Part shown: piece by piece, positions 55,096 through 64,000 of the stretch
Position numbering within the stretch: position 1 is the first letter of the stretch
Layout: every line of letters starts with the position of its first letter
DNA from: Xiphophorus maculatus
Taxonomy: Eukaryota > Chordata > Actinopteri > Cyprinodontiformes > Poeciliidae
DNA: 64,000 bases
Direction of reading: 5' to 3'
NCBI RefSeq assembly: GCF_002775205.1
Contig: NC_036450.1
Location: forward strand, 12,915,479-12,979,478
Notes under the pieces: generated by a model
Database searches by the model: none
Told to the model about the DNA's origin: nothing
Seen by the model: only the letters and a program-made list of their open reading frames with translations
Position numbers and translations under genes: made by a program

Positions 55096-56615
55096 CAGAA
55101 AAGGATATTTTGGGTTGCTGGAAATGTTGCAGGGTATGATACTGTTGGATCTGGTCGTTTTGATTACCTGCAGTTGTTTGCGTCTCGATTGGTTTTGTCG
55201 TGTCTCGATTGGTTTTGTCTGTTTTGATTATCTACAACTGAGAGTAAATTCTCTTTTAAAAGAAAAGCGTGAATGAGTTGATCGCGTTCGCGTTAAAAGA
55301 AATCCTGTGTAAGAAACGCTGTGAATCCTGGGGTCTAACAGCTGAAACTAAACGGCTTTAACTTTATGCTGTTGTGATGATAATTGGATGGCGGAGTCCA
55401 GCGAGCAGCCGCTTAAATCCGTCTTAAAAGTTTCATTCGGTAAAAAAAAGGGCGGCGGAGTCCTGCGTGAAGACGCTTCAGCTCCATAACTGAAGTGTGA
55501 TTGGAGGTATAAACACCTTTAGGTATTTTATCTCATTTAAAGTAACGGGTTTGGAAGGAGCAAACCAATTGTGGATGCAGAGGCAAGAATCCTCCACTGG
55601 TTAGAGTCCAAGAAAGGATTACCACGATTGGTATTTTTAATTGTTACCCACTATAAAAAAGAAACCAGTTTTTAGAACAGCCTAGGTGTTGACAAACTGG
55701 TCTAAATTGTTTAAAATGGGTAAAAATAGCAGGAAGTGGAGAGAAGTGTTTCAATATGTGTTCGTTTAATTTCTTTTATAAATGAATTCATTTAAATTGT
55801 CCGGAATGGTAGAAAAATAACTGCAGTACTGGAGAATACACAGCAGATGGCGGCATAGCAACCATTGAACGAATTACTGCTTTATAGTTCAACAGTAAAT
55901 GTAAATCAAAAGATTAACAGCAGTGAAAATATTGGGAGTGTGTTGAAGGGCAGGACCCTGATAAAATACAAAATATCTGAATAAATGGATAGTAAAGTAC
56001 AGGAAAAAAGGTCAATTAAATACTAAAATAGAACGAGAACTATAGGATAAAATGATAAACGAAAGAAAGAGCCAAGAAATTAAGAAAACAGAAGATTGTG
56101 ATGACAATGTGTTGGCAAATAAATAGATGACTAAATGAAAAACTAACTAAATAAATACAGGAATAAGTAGATGAATATAATAAAAATTATATTCATTCCT
56201 GTAACAGACAGGAATGTGAAACACAAGAAAGGGGAATATGAAAGTTTTTTAAGAAGGAAAAGGATGAGCAAACTTTAAACAGTTAAAGTTTCATAGAAAG
56301 AAAAATAATGATGAAAACTACTAGCTCATGGTTTGCAGGAATTAACAAACTGAGTAGTAGGTTTGGTAAGTAGGCATATGTGGTGATTTAGAAATAAGGA
56401 GAAAGGCAAGGAGCAAGTGAGTCAAAGTGAGAGAATGGAAAGATGATTTGAACAAATATCAAATTAAAATGATCATTGTGCTCAAGGTTGCTCTCATAGC
56501 AGTTTGGAAGAACTTAATAACTGGAAATAGAAAATAGAGAAACAGCTAAAATGCTTTGCATGGTCCAAAGGATGTTTATAAAAATCTGAGTAATAATTAT
56601 ATAGAATTATAAGAA

Positions 56616-57050
56616 TTAAAAAATTAAAACCCAACAAGCTGCAGCTGATTCTGGACATCTTAACATTCTTTTAATAATGAACAAAACTTTATTAAGATAG
56701 AGAAATATTAAATCTACAGGACTTACTTTTAATTGATTCAGTGAAACTAAAACTAACTCTCTTGGTAGATAGTAATTGATCAAACAGAGGAGCACATAGC
56801 CTTCATGGATTTCAAATGCACCATTAGCTCTGCTCCTGAAACCTTTATTTTTATTGCCAATATAAAACAAAAGCAAATGTTTGCAGTCCAGTTTAAAGAA
56901 TCCAAAACAGATTACAGTTTCTCTGGCTACAAGATCAATGTACCAATGGGCTGTTTGCACCTGCTGCGCTGACGTCACAATCGCATGCGCAAATATGCCC
57001 CCCCCCCTCCCCCCAGCGCTTTGAGTTACCATGACAACTAGAAAAGACAA
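56616..57050 (-). other. 144-codon antisense frame at unit promoter
   Basis: An open frame on the minus strand starting MSFLVVMVTQSAGG directly at the X-box. The next unit has the same frame with 142 codons (61,853-62,281), because a poly-C tract changed length by six bases. Composition is not clearly protein-like and I recognise no domain. It may be chance between promoter-like sequence and AT-rich DNA. Confidence 0.2.
56970..57038. promoter_or_regulatory. CRE, NRF1-like site and RFX X-box cluster (unit 2/3 boundary)
   Basis: A perfect CRE TGACGTCA (56,970-56,977), an NRF1-like TCGCATGCGCAA (56,981-56,992) and GTTACCATGACAAC (57,025-57,038) lie within 70 bases. The last matches the ciliary X-box consensus GTHNYYATRRNAAC at every position. 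RFX factors bind X-boxes in promoters of ciliary and testis genes. The X-box is 93 bases before the boundary of the next unit and about 2.6 kb before its coiled-coil ORF. Confidence 0.6.
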
Positions 57051-57331
57051 AGTCTTATTTCAGACGCAAATAAAACAATACTATGAACATTGCTGTCTTC
57101 CTAATATAATGGGCTTTTAAGTTTTCATGGATTTCCAAACGATCCTGAATTAAGAAGACGGTGGCTTGTAAATATTCGTCGCTACCAGTTAAAGCTAATG
57201 CAGCACAGCAAAGTTTACAGCCTTCACTTCACTCTGGATCAACTTCTTCAGCCTAAAGAAGAAGGTAAAGGAGCCTCCTGTGTTATTTCCATGGACTCAC
57301 TTCTGTATTCAGCCTGAAAGAGAGTTTATGG

Positions 57332-58604
57332 AAGGCGTGTCCAAACTTTTTGCAAAGAGGGCCAGATTTGATAAAGTGAAGATGCTCGGGGGCCAATAGT
57401 TTGCTCGGACATTTTTTAACTACAAAAGTTTCATGCAAATACACACTGTTATAAAAGAATTTTCATTGTCACAATTATCTTTATTTTTCAAATGACAAAA
57501 TAACCAAATATAAGCCACTCAGGCAAATGAGAACAACTCTAAAAACCCAAATTCTGCCTTTCATTCATATCTGGAGAGTCAGATAACATTGAACAAACTG
57601 TATGAAATACCTTAAATTTACATGAGTTTAAAAATATCTTTGCCTCAAGAACATTTTAAACAGGAGTTATAAGTAATGCAAAGTTGTCTATTATTATTAA
57701 ATCTTAAAACAAGTGAATTTTGCTCTTGTCATTTACAATATCTTTCAGAAAGTAATAGTTTGTCACATCTACAGGTTCATAACATCAACAGTAATAACCA
57801 AATCTTACTCAAGAGTTTAATAAAATTAAGTGCCATAAATGTTCGATTCGCTCTTCACTGCTGATAGTGACAGACGTTGCCGTTCAAAACACTCAGTTTC
57901 ATGTCTTCAACTCTCAGTGCCACACTGTTACATGCCAGGCAAACATTCGCAAATTCTTGCTTCTTCTCAGGGCAAAATGTTCTCCACCATTTTCATAACA
58001 GTCTTTGATAAATGTACCTCCAGTAGAAGGTTTGCCATGTTTAGCTATTAACATTAACATCGTAGCTTGCTTTGGTGGTATTTTCTTTTGACTCACAGGC
58101 CCGCGTGAAGAATCGCTGTTGCGATGCCAGTGCAGCTTGGAGCTGCTTCAGTTTTTCAGCACGGTCACTTCCTGTTAGCTTGTTGTATGTGTTAGCATGT
58201 TTACTCTGGAAGTGTCTCTTTACGTTGAAATCCTTAAACAAGGCAACCGTCTCATTACAAATTAGACAAGCACAATCGCCCTGATTTTCAGTGAAGAAGT
58301 GTTATAATTCCCATCTCTCTTGAAAGCGGCGGCCCTCACTGTAAACTTGTTTTCTTTGCAGTGGCCATGGCAGAAATGAATGGAGAGGGGTTCGCTGCAC
58401 GGAGGCAGAGACTGATAGTATTAAAGTGGTGCTGCCACCATTTGGTGAAAGGAGGAATTACAGTTTCAAGTTTTATGATTTATTTATTCTGTTTGACAGT
58501 GCAGGCGGGCCATAAATAATACATTATAAGACCGAAGCTGCGGGCCGTATGAAATCTGACCGCGGGCCGTGATTGGCCCTCGGGCCGGACTTTGGACATG
58601 CCTG
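57332..58604 (-). mobile_element. hAT element copy B, complete, internally deleted
   Basis: A 1,273-bp element with terminal inverted repeats of the CAGGGGTGTCCAAACT type (left end here aaggcgtgtccaaac, right end gactttggacatgcctg). It is flanked by the 8-base target duplication GTTTATGG at 57,324-57,331 and 58,605-58,612. Both traits are diagnostic of the hAT superfamily (Charlie-like group). The minus strand carries remnants of the transposase N terminus: a BED-type zinc finger (CLIC...HFQSKH) at about 58,041-58,275, then the frame-shifted continuation at 57,914-58,096. The catalytic region is absent, so movement would need another element's transposase. Confidence 0.92.
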
Positions 58605-59627
58605 GTTTATGGGAACCAGAGAGCAGACCAGAGCCAGACAGCGAGCAACTGATCCGCCTGTACACACTGCTGTAAACACCGTCCTGCTTCACAAGAAGCA
58701 TGCAAAACTAATAAAGCGAAATAACACGGAGACCTTAAGGAACACGGCCATATTTTTCTAAAAGCAACAACTTTGAACCTGAACAGTCAGCTGAACTAGA
58801 ACTCCGACACCAGAGCTGCTCTACTGTTAAGCTATGGGCTTGTTGTGCTTCAGAAGCAAAAAGCCTAAACCGTAAAATCCCCATTACTTAGTCTCTGACA
58901 CTAACGACAATAAACCACATAATATACTTGAAAACAAGGTAAAAACATTGTCCGTTAGAATGGATGAAAAATGTTTAGATACTTAAATAGCACATTTTTA
59001 CAAGAAAAATGTCTATCATAAGCTAAAGCTAATGTTAGCCACAAAGTTTAAAGAAAGTAAAACTCACCTTCGTATCTGTGTATAACGAGGCGAACATCTT
59101 AAAACCTTTCTCCAGCTTACTTGTCGGGGCTTCATGTACATCATTAATTGTTACCTTGGACAAGCCCTGCAAATACCCAGTGTAAAGAGCCTTTTTCAAT
59201 AGATCGGAAAAGATTGAGCCGCTTTTCCCCGAACGCGGAAGCTGAGGTGCAAAGAGCTCAACAGTTCAGAGTTTCTCATAAATCCTTTATTGTCACTATT
59301 TAAATATCATATTCATTGTTCCAGGTAGGGGAAGCCATGCTTTGCTGCATTTTACAATGAACTTAAGTTTTATATCCAGACTATCAAAGACAAAAAATAG
59401 CTATTAAAACTATTGAAATCTGTACTGCTTTGAATGAACAGTTGGGAACCGAAGCCCCGTAGCTTTTTCTTCATCTTGAATATATTTATCTGTATTTGTT
59501 TTTTTTCTGGAGGCAGAACAAATGTTTCACTCTGTCGTTGTACAGTTTGTCTGTGAATAAAGTTTAAAAAAAAACATCCCCCCTCCCCCACACCCAACAG
59601 ACTTCTTGTGGCTTTGATGTCACAGTG

Positions 59628-60332
59628 ATGTCACTCATTCTGTCTATGACATCACTGGCGGCTGCCTTTGTATTCCCAGATTCCACAGAGAAATTCATTT
59701 GCAGTTTGAACCAGAGAGCAAAGATGGAAGAACAAAATTTTTTGTTGACAAAAATTACCAATTTACAGATGGACCACAGCAAGATGCAGAAGGAGAACCA
59801 AGAGCTTCAGATAATCGTGGAAAGTCTGAGGATTAAACTGGAGCGACTTAACAGAACGGACGAGACACACAACTGGCTAAAGGAAAATAAAATACTTATA
59901 AATTCAAATGCATATTACAAGAAACAAATCAGAAAAATTCCTCTGGACCTGGAGAAAGCAAATGCAACTATACTACAACTAAGATGTGATTATGAAGACA
60001 AATTAAGAAGAAAACATACACTGGAAGAGGAACAGAAAAAAGTGAGCCGAACTGTAGCGGCCGATTTAAGAGCAAAAACAGAAAAAATCGAGTGGCTAGA
60101 GAGAGAAAATGGAGAGTTAAATAAAGAGATTGTAGCGCTGAAGATAAAAAATGAGAGGATCAAATCCAGGGTGGCAGAAAAAAGCAAAGATGTCCAGCAA
60201 AGGGAAGAACCGGTCAGGGAAAATATCCAGGAAGAGAAACCATCAGCATGTCAGAGAGTAGGGAGAATTTTTATGAATATGTACAATTCAGGAACGTTGC
60301 GGTATTGGGTGCCACCCTGGATTTTTTTTTAA
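59628..60332 (+). CDS. Coiled-coil protein of unknown family, array copy 3
   Basis: Third intact copy, 234 residues (strong internal ATG at 59,724). It combines copy 1's Ala before MEEQNF with copy 2's Arg in the LRYW tail, so the copies are mosaics and not a simple ladder. This is the only copy in the window with a complete upstream unit: X-box cluster at about 57 kb, hAT element, then the ORF. The features of the protein are as in copy 1. Confidence 0.55.
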   Translation: MSLILSMTSLAAAFVFPDSTEKFICSLNQRAKMEEQNFLLTKITNLQMDHSKMQKENQELQIIVESLRIKLERLNRTDETHNWLKENKILINSNAYYKKQIRKIPLDLEKANATILQLRCDYEDKLRRKHTLEEEQKKVSRTVAADLRAKTEKIEWLERENGELNKEIVALKIKNERIKSRVAEKSKDVQQREEPVRENIQEEKPSACQRVGRIFMNMYNSGTLRYWVPPWIFF

Positions 60333-62206
60333 CAGAAAAGGATATTTTGGGTTGCTGGAAATGTTGCAGGGTATGATACTGTTGGATCTGGTCGTTTTGA
60401 TTACCTGCAGTTGTTTGCGTCTCGATTGGTTTTGTCGTGTCTCGATTGGTTTTGTCTGTTTTGATTATCTACAACTGAGAGTAAATTCTCTTTTAAAAGA
60501 AAAGCGTGAATGAGTTGATCGCGTTCGCGTTAAAAGAAATCCTGTGTAAGAAACGCTGTGAATCCTGGGCTCTAACAGCTGAAACTAAACGGCTTTAACT
60601 TTATGCTGTTGTGATGATAATTGGATGGCGGAGTCCAGCGAGCAGCCGCTTAAATCCGTCTTAAAAGTTTCATTCGGTAAAAAAAAGGGCGGCGGAGTCC
60701 TGCGTGAAGACGCTTCAGCTCCATAACTGAAGTGTGATTGGAGGTATAAACACCTTTAGGTATTTTATCTCATTTAAAGTAACGGGTTTGGAAGGAGCAA
60801 ACCAATTGTGGATGCAGAGGCAAGAATCCTCCACTGGTTAGAGTCCAAGAAAGGATTACCACGATTGGTATTTTTAATTGTTACCCACTATAAAAAAGAA
60901 ACCAGTTTTTAGAACAGCCTAGGTGTTGACAAACTGGTCTAAATTGTTTAAAATGGGTAAAAATAGCAGGAAGTGGAGAGAAGTGTTTCAATATGTGTTC
61001 GTTTAATTTCTTTTATAAATGAATTCATTTAAATTGTCCGGAATGGTAGAAAAATAACTGCAGTACTGGAGAATACACAGCAGATGGCGGCATAGCAACC
61101 ATTGAACGAATTACTGCTTTATAGTTCAACAGTAAATGTAAATCAAAAGATTAACAGCAGTGAAAATATTGGGAGTGTGTTGAAGGGCAGGACCCTGATA
61201 AAATACAAAATATCTGAATAAATGGATAGTAAAGTACAGGAAAAAAGGTTAATTAAATACTAAAATAGAACGAGAACTATAGGATAAAATGATAAACGAA
61301 AGAAAGAGCCAAGAAATTAAGAAAACAGAAGATTGTGATGACAATGTGTTGGCAAATAAATAGATGACTAAATGAAAAACTAACTAAATAAATACAGGAA
61401 TAAGTAGATGAATATAATAAAAATTATATTCATTCCTGTAACAGACAGGAATGTGAAACACAAGAAAGGGGAATATGAAAGTTTTTTAAGAAGGAAAAGG
61501 ATGAGCAAACTTTAAACAGTTAAAGTTTCATAGAAAGAAAAATAATGATGAAAACTACTAGCTCATGGTTTGCAGGAATTAACAAACTGAGTAGTAGGTT
61601 TGGTAAGTAGGCATATGTGGTGATTTAGAAATAAGGAGAAAGGCAAGGAGCAAGTGAGTCAAAGTGAGAGAATGGAAAGATGATTTGAACAAATATCAAA
61701 TTAAAATGATTATTGTGCTCAAGGTTGCTCTCATAGCAGTTTGGAAGAACTTAATAACTGGAAATAGAAAATAGAGAAACAGCTAAAATGCTTTGCATGG
61801 TCCAAAGGATGTTTATAAAAATCTGAGTAATAATTATATAGAATTATAAGAATTAAAAAATTAAAACCCAACAAGCTGCAGCTGATTCTGGACATCTTAA
61901 CATTCTTTTAATAATGAACAAAACTTTATTAAGATAGAGAAATATTAAATCTACAGGACTTACTTTTAATTGATTCAGTGAAACTAAAACTAACTCTCTT
62001 GGTAGATAGTAATTGATCAAACAGAGGAGCACATAGCCTTCATGGATTTCAAATGCACCATTAGCTCTGCTCCTGAAACCTTTATTTTTATTGCCAATAT
62101 AAAACAAAAGCAAATGTTTGCAGTCCAGTTTAAAGAATCCAAAACAGATTACAGTTTCTCTGGCTACAAGATCAATGTACCAATGGGCTGTTTGCACCTG
62201 CTGCGC

Positions 62207-62269
62207 TGACGTCACAATCGCATGCGCAAATATGCCCCCCCCCCCAGCGCTTTGAGTTACCATGACAAC
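62207..62269. promoter_or_regulatory. CRE, NRF1-like site and RFX X-box cluster (next unit boundary)
   Basis: Same three motifs as at 57.0 kb: TGACGTCA at 62,207-62,214, TCGCATGCGCAA at 62,218-62,229 and the X-box at 62,256-62,269. The only change is a shorter poly-C spacer between the NRF1-like site and the X-box. Confidence 0.6.
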
Positions 62270-62561
62270 TAGAAAAGACAAAGTCTTATTTCAGACGCAA
62301 ATAAAACAATACTATGAACATTGCTGTCTTCCTAATATAATGGGCTTTTAAGTTTTCATGGATTTCCAAACGATCCTGAATTAAGAAGACGGTGGCTTGT
62401 AATATTCGTCGCTACCAGTTAAAGCTAATGCAGCACAGCAAAGTTTACAGCCTTCACTTCACTCTGGATCAACTTCTTCAGCCTAAAGAAGAAGGTAAAG
62501 GAGCCTCCTGTGTTATTTCCATGGACTCACTTCTGTATTCAGCCTGAAAGAGAGTTTATGG

Positions 62562-63834
62562 CAGGGGTGTCCAAACTTTTTGCAAAGAGGGCCAGATTTG
62601 ATAAAGTGAAGATGCTCGGGGGCCAATAGTTTGCTCGGACATTTTTTAACTACAAAAGTTTCATGCAAATACACACTGTTATAAAAGAATTTTCATTGTC
62701 ACAATTATCTTTATTTTTCAAATGACAAAATAACCAAATATAAGCCACTCAGGCAAATGAGAACAACTCTAAAAACCCAAATTCTGCCTTTCATTCATAT
62801 CTGGAGAGTCAGATAACATTGAACAAACTGTATGAAATACCTTAAATTTACATGAGTTTAAAAATATCTTTGCCTCAAGAACATTTTAAACAGGAGTTAT
62901 AAGTAATGCAAAGTTGTCTATTATTATTAAATCTTAAAACAAGTGAATTTTGCTCTTGTCATTTACAATATCTTTCAGAAAGTAATAGTTTGTCACATCT
63001 ACAGGTTCATAACATCAACAGTAATAACCAAATCTTACTCAAGAGTTTAATAAAATTAAGTGCCATAAATGTTCGATTCGCTCTTCACTGCTGATAGTGA
63101 CAGACGTTGCCGTTCAAAACACTCAGTTTCATGTCTTCAACTCTCAGTGCCACACTGTTACATGCCAGGCAAACATTCGCAAATTCTTGCTTCTTCTCAG
63201 GGCAAAATGTTCTCCACCATTTTCATAACAGTCTTTGATAAATGTACCTCCAGTAGAAGGTTTGCCATGTTTAGCTATTAACATTAACATCGTAGCTTGC
63301 TTTGGTGGTATTTTCTTTTGACTCACAGGCCCGCGTGAAGAATCGCTGTTGCGATGCCAGTGCAGCTTGGAGCTGCTTCAGTTTTTCAGCACGGTCACTT
63401 CCTGTTAGCTTGTTGTATGTGTTAGCATGTTTACTCTGGAAGTGTCTCTTTACGTTGAAATCCTTAAACAAGGCAACCGTCTCATTACAAATTAGACAAG
63501 CACAATCGCCCTGATTTTCAGTGAAGAAGTGTTATAATTCCCATCTCTCTTGAAAGCGGCGGCCCTCACTGTAAACTTGTTTTCTTTGCAGTGGCCATGG
63601 CAGAAATGAATGGAGAGCGGTTCGCTGCACGGAGGCAGAGACTGATAGTATTAAAGTGGTGCTGCCACCATTTGGTGAAAGGAGGAATTACAGTTTCAAG
63701 TTTTATGATTTATTTATTCTGTTTGACAGTGCAGGCGGGCCATAAATAATACATTATAAGACCGAAGCTGCGGGCCGTATGAAATCTGACCGCGGGCCGT
63801 GATTGGCCCTCGGGCCGGACTTTGGACATGCCTG
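62562..63834 (-). mobile_element. hAT element copy C, complete, internally deleted
   Basis: Again 1,273 bp with GTTTATGG on both sides (62,554-62,561 and 63,835-63,842). Its left end keeps the canonical caggggtgtccaaac, so copy B's aaggcgtgtcc is the mutated form. It shares copy B's internal deletion and frame breaks, showing that both derive from one insertion amplified with the unit and not from separate transpositions. Confidence 0.92.
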
Positions 63835-64000
63835 GTTTATGGGAACCAGAGAGCAGACCAGAGCCAGACAGCGAGCAACTGATCCGCCTGTACACACTGC
63901 TGTAAACACCGTCCTGCTTCACAAGAAGCATGCAAAACTAATAAAGCGAAATAACACGGAGACCTTAAGGAACACGGCCATATTTTTCTAAAAGCAACAA

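Larger units (their letters stand above)
42545..64000 (+). repeat. Tandem array of a 5.2-kb unit carrying a coiled-coil ORF
   Basis: Homologous units start at 42,545, 57,131 and 62,362, beginning with atttccaa; the start of a further unit was lost in the block at 45,551-52,121. The undisturbed period is 5,231-5,237 bases. ORF copies lie at 43,761, 54,391 and 59,628. The array runs off the right edge. Copies differ by only a few single bases and a poly-C length change. The first 200 bases of the first unit are the exception, being clearly more diverged. The near-identity means very recent amplification, ongoing gene conversion, or assembly duplication. Confidence 0.93.

Overview
This is a stretch of teleost nuclear genome, most likely a spiny-rayed (acanthomorph) fish. 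Small GT-AG exons in large AT-rich introns, vertebrate gene families, Tc1-like, hAT and tRNA-SINE remnants and a CpG-rich 5' exon support this. The species cannot be named from the sequence.

Left part (1-38.6 kb) holds five genes whose exons I joined by reading splice sites and codon phase. slc20a1 (sodium/phosphate symporter PiT-1, plus strand, 10 coding exons, 709 residues) ends tail-to-tail with an unrecognised small secreted acidic protein (minus strand, 10 micro-exons, about 124 residues). Then comes pcyox1 (prenylcysteine oxidase, minus, 6 exons, 509 residues), head-to-head with fam136a (plus, 3 exons, 138 residues). gmcl1 (germ cell-less BTB protein, minus, 14 coding exons, 503 residues) follows. 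As I recall, pcyox1, fam136a and gmcl1 also lie close together in the human genome, so this looks like an old conserved block. Two of these genes use a GC-AG intron.

Middle part (38.6-42.5 kb) is repeat-rich. It carries a decayed F-box-like pseudogene behind a promoter-like module (CArG box, ETS site, TATA box). An inverted copy of the CArG/ETS module lies 3.5 kb away.

Right part (42.5-64 kb) is a recent, nearly identical tandem array with a period of about 5.23 kb. Each unit has an intact intronless ORF for a 234-residue coiled-coil protein, promoter-like clusters (CRE, NRF1-like site, RFX X-box; repeated CCAAT boxes) and, in all but the first unit, a 1,273-bp internally deleted hAT transposon at one shared site with an 8-bp target duplication. 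The first unit keeps the empty site. Between ORF copies 1 and 2, about 1.2 kb of the unit is replaced by an unrelated 6.57-kb AT-rich block. That block includes a 683-bp LTR with a tRNA-Pro-like primer-binding site but no recognisable retroviral genes. The array is the most unusual feature of the window and I could not assign its protein to a known family.
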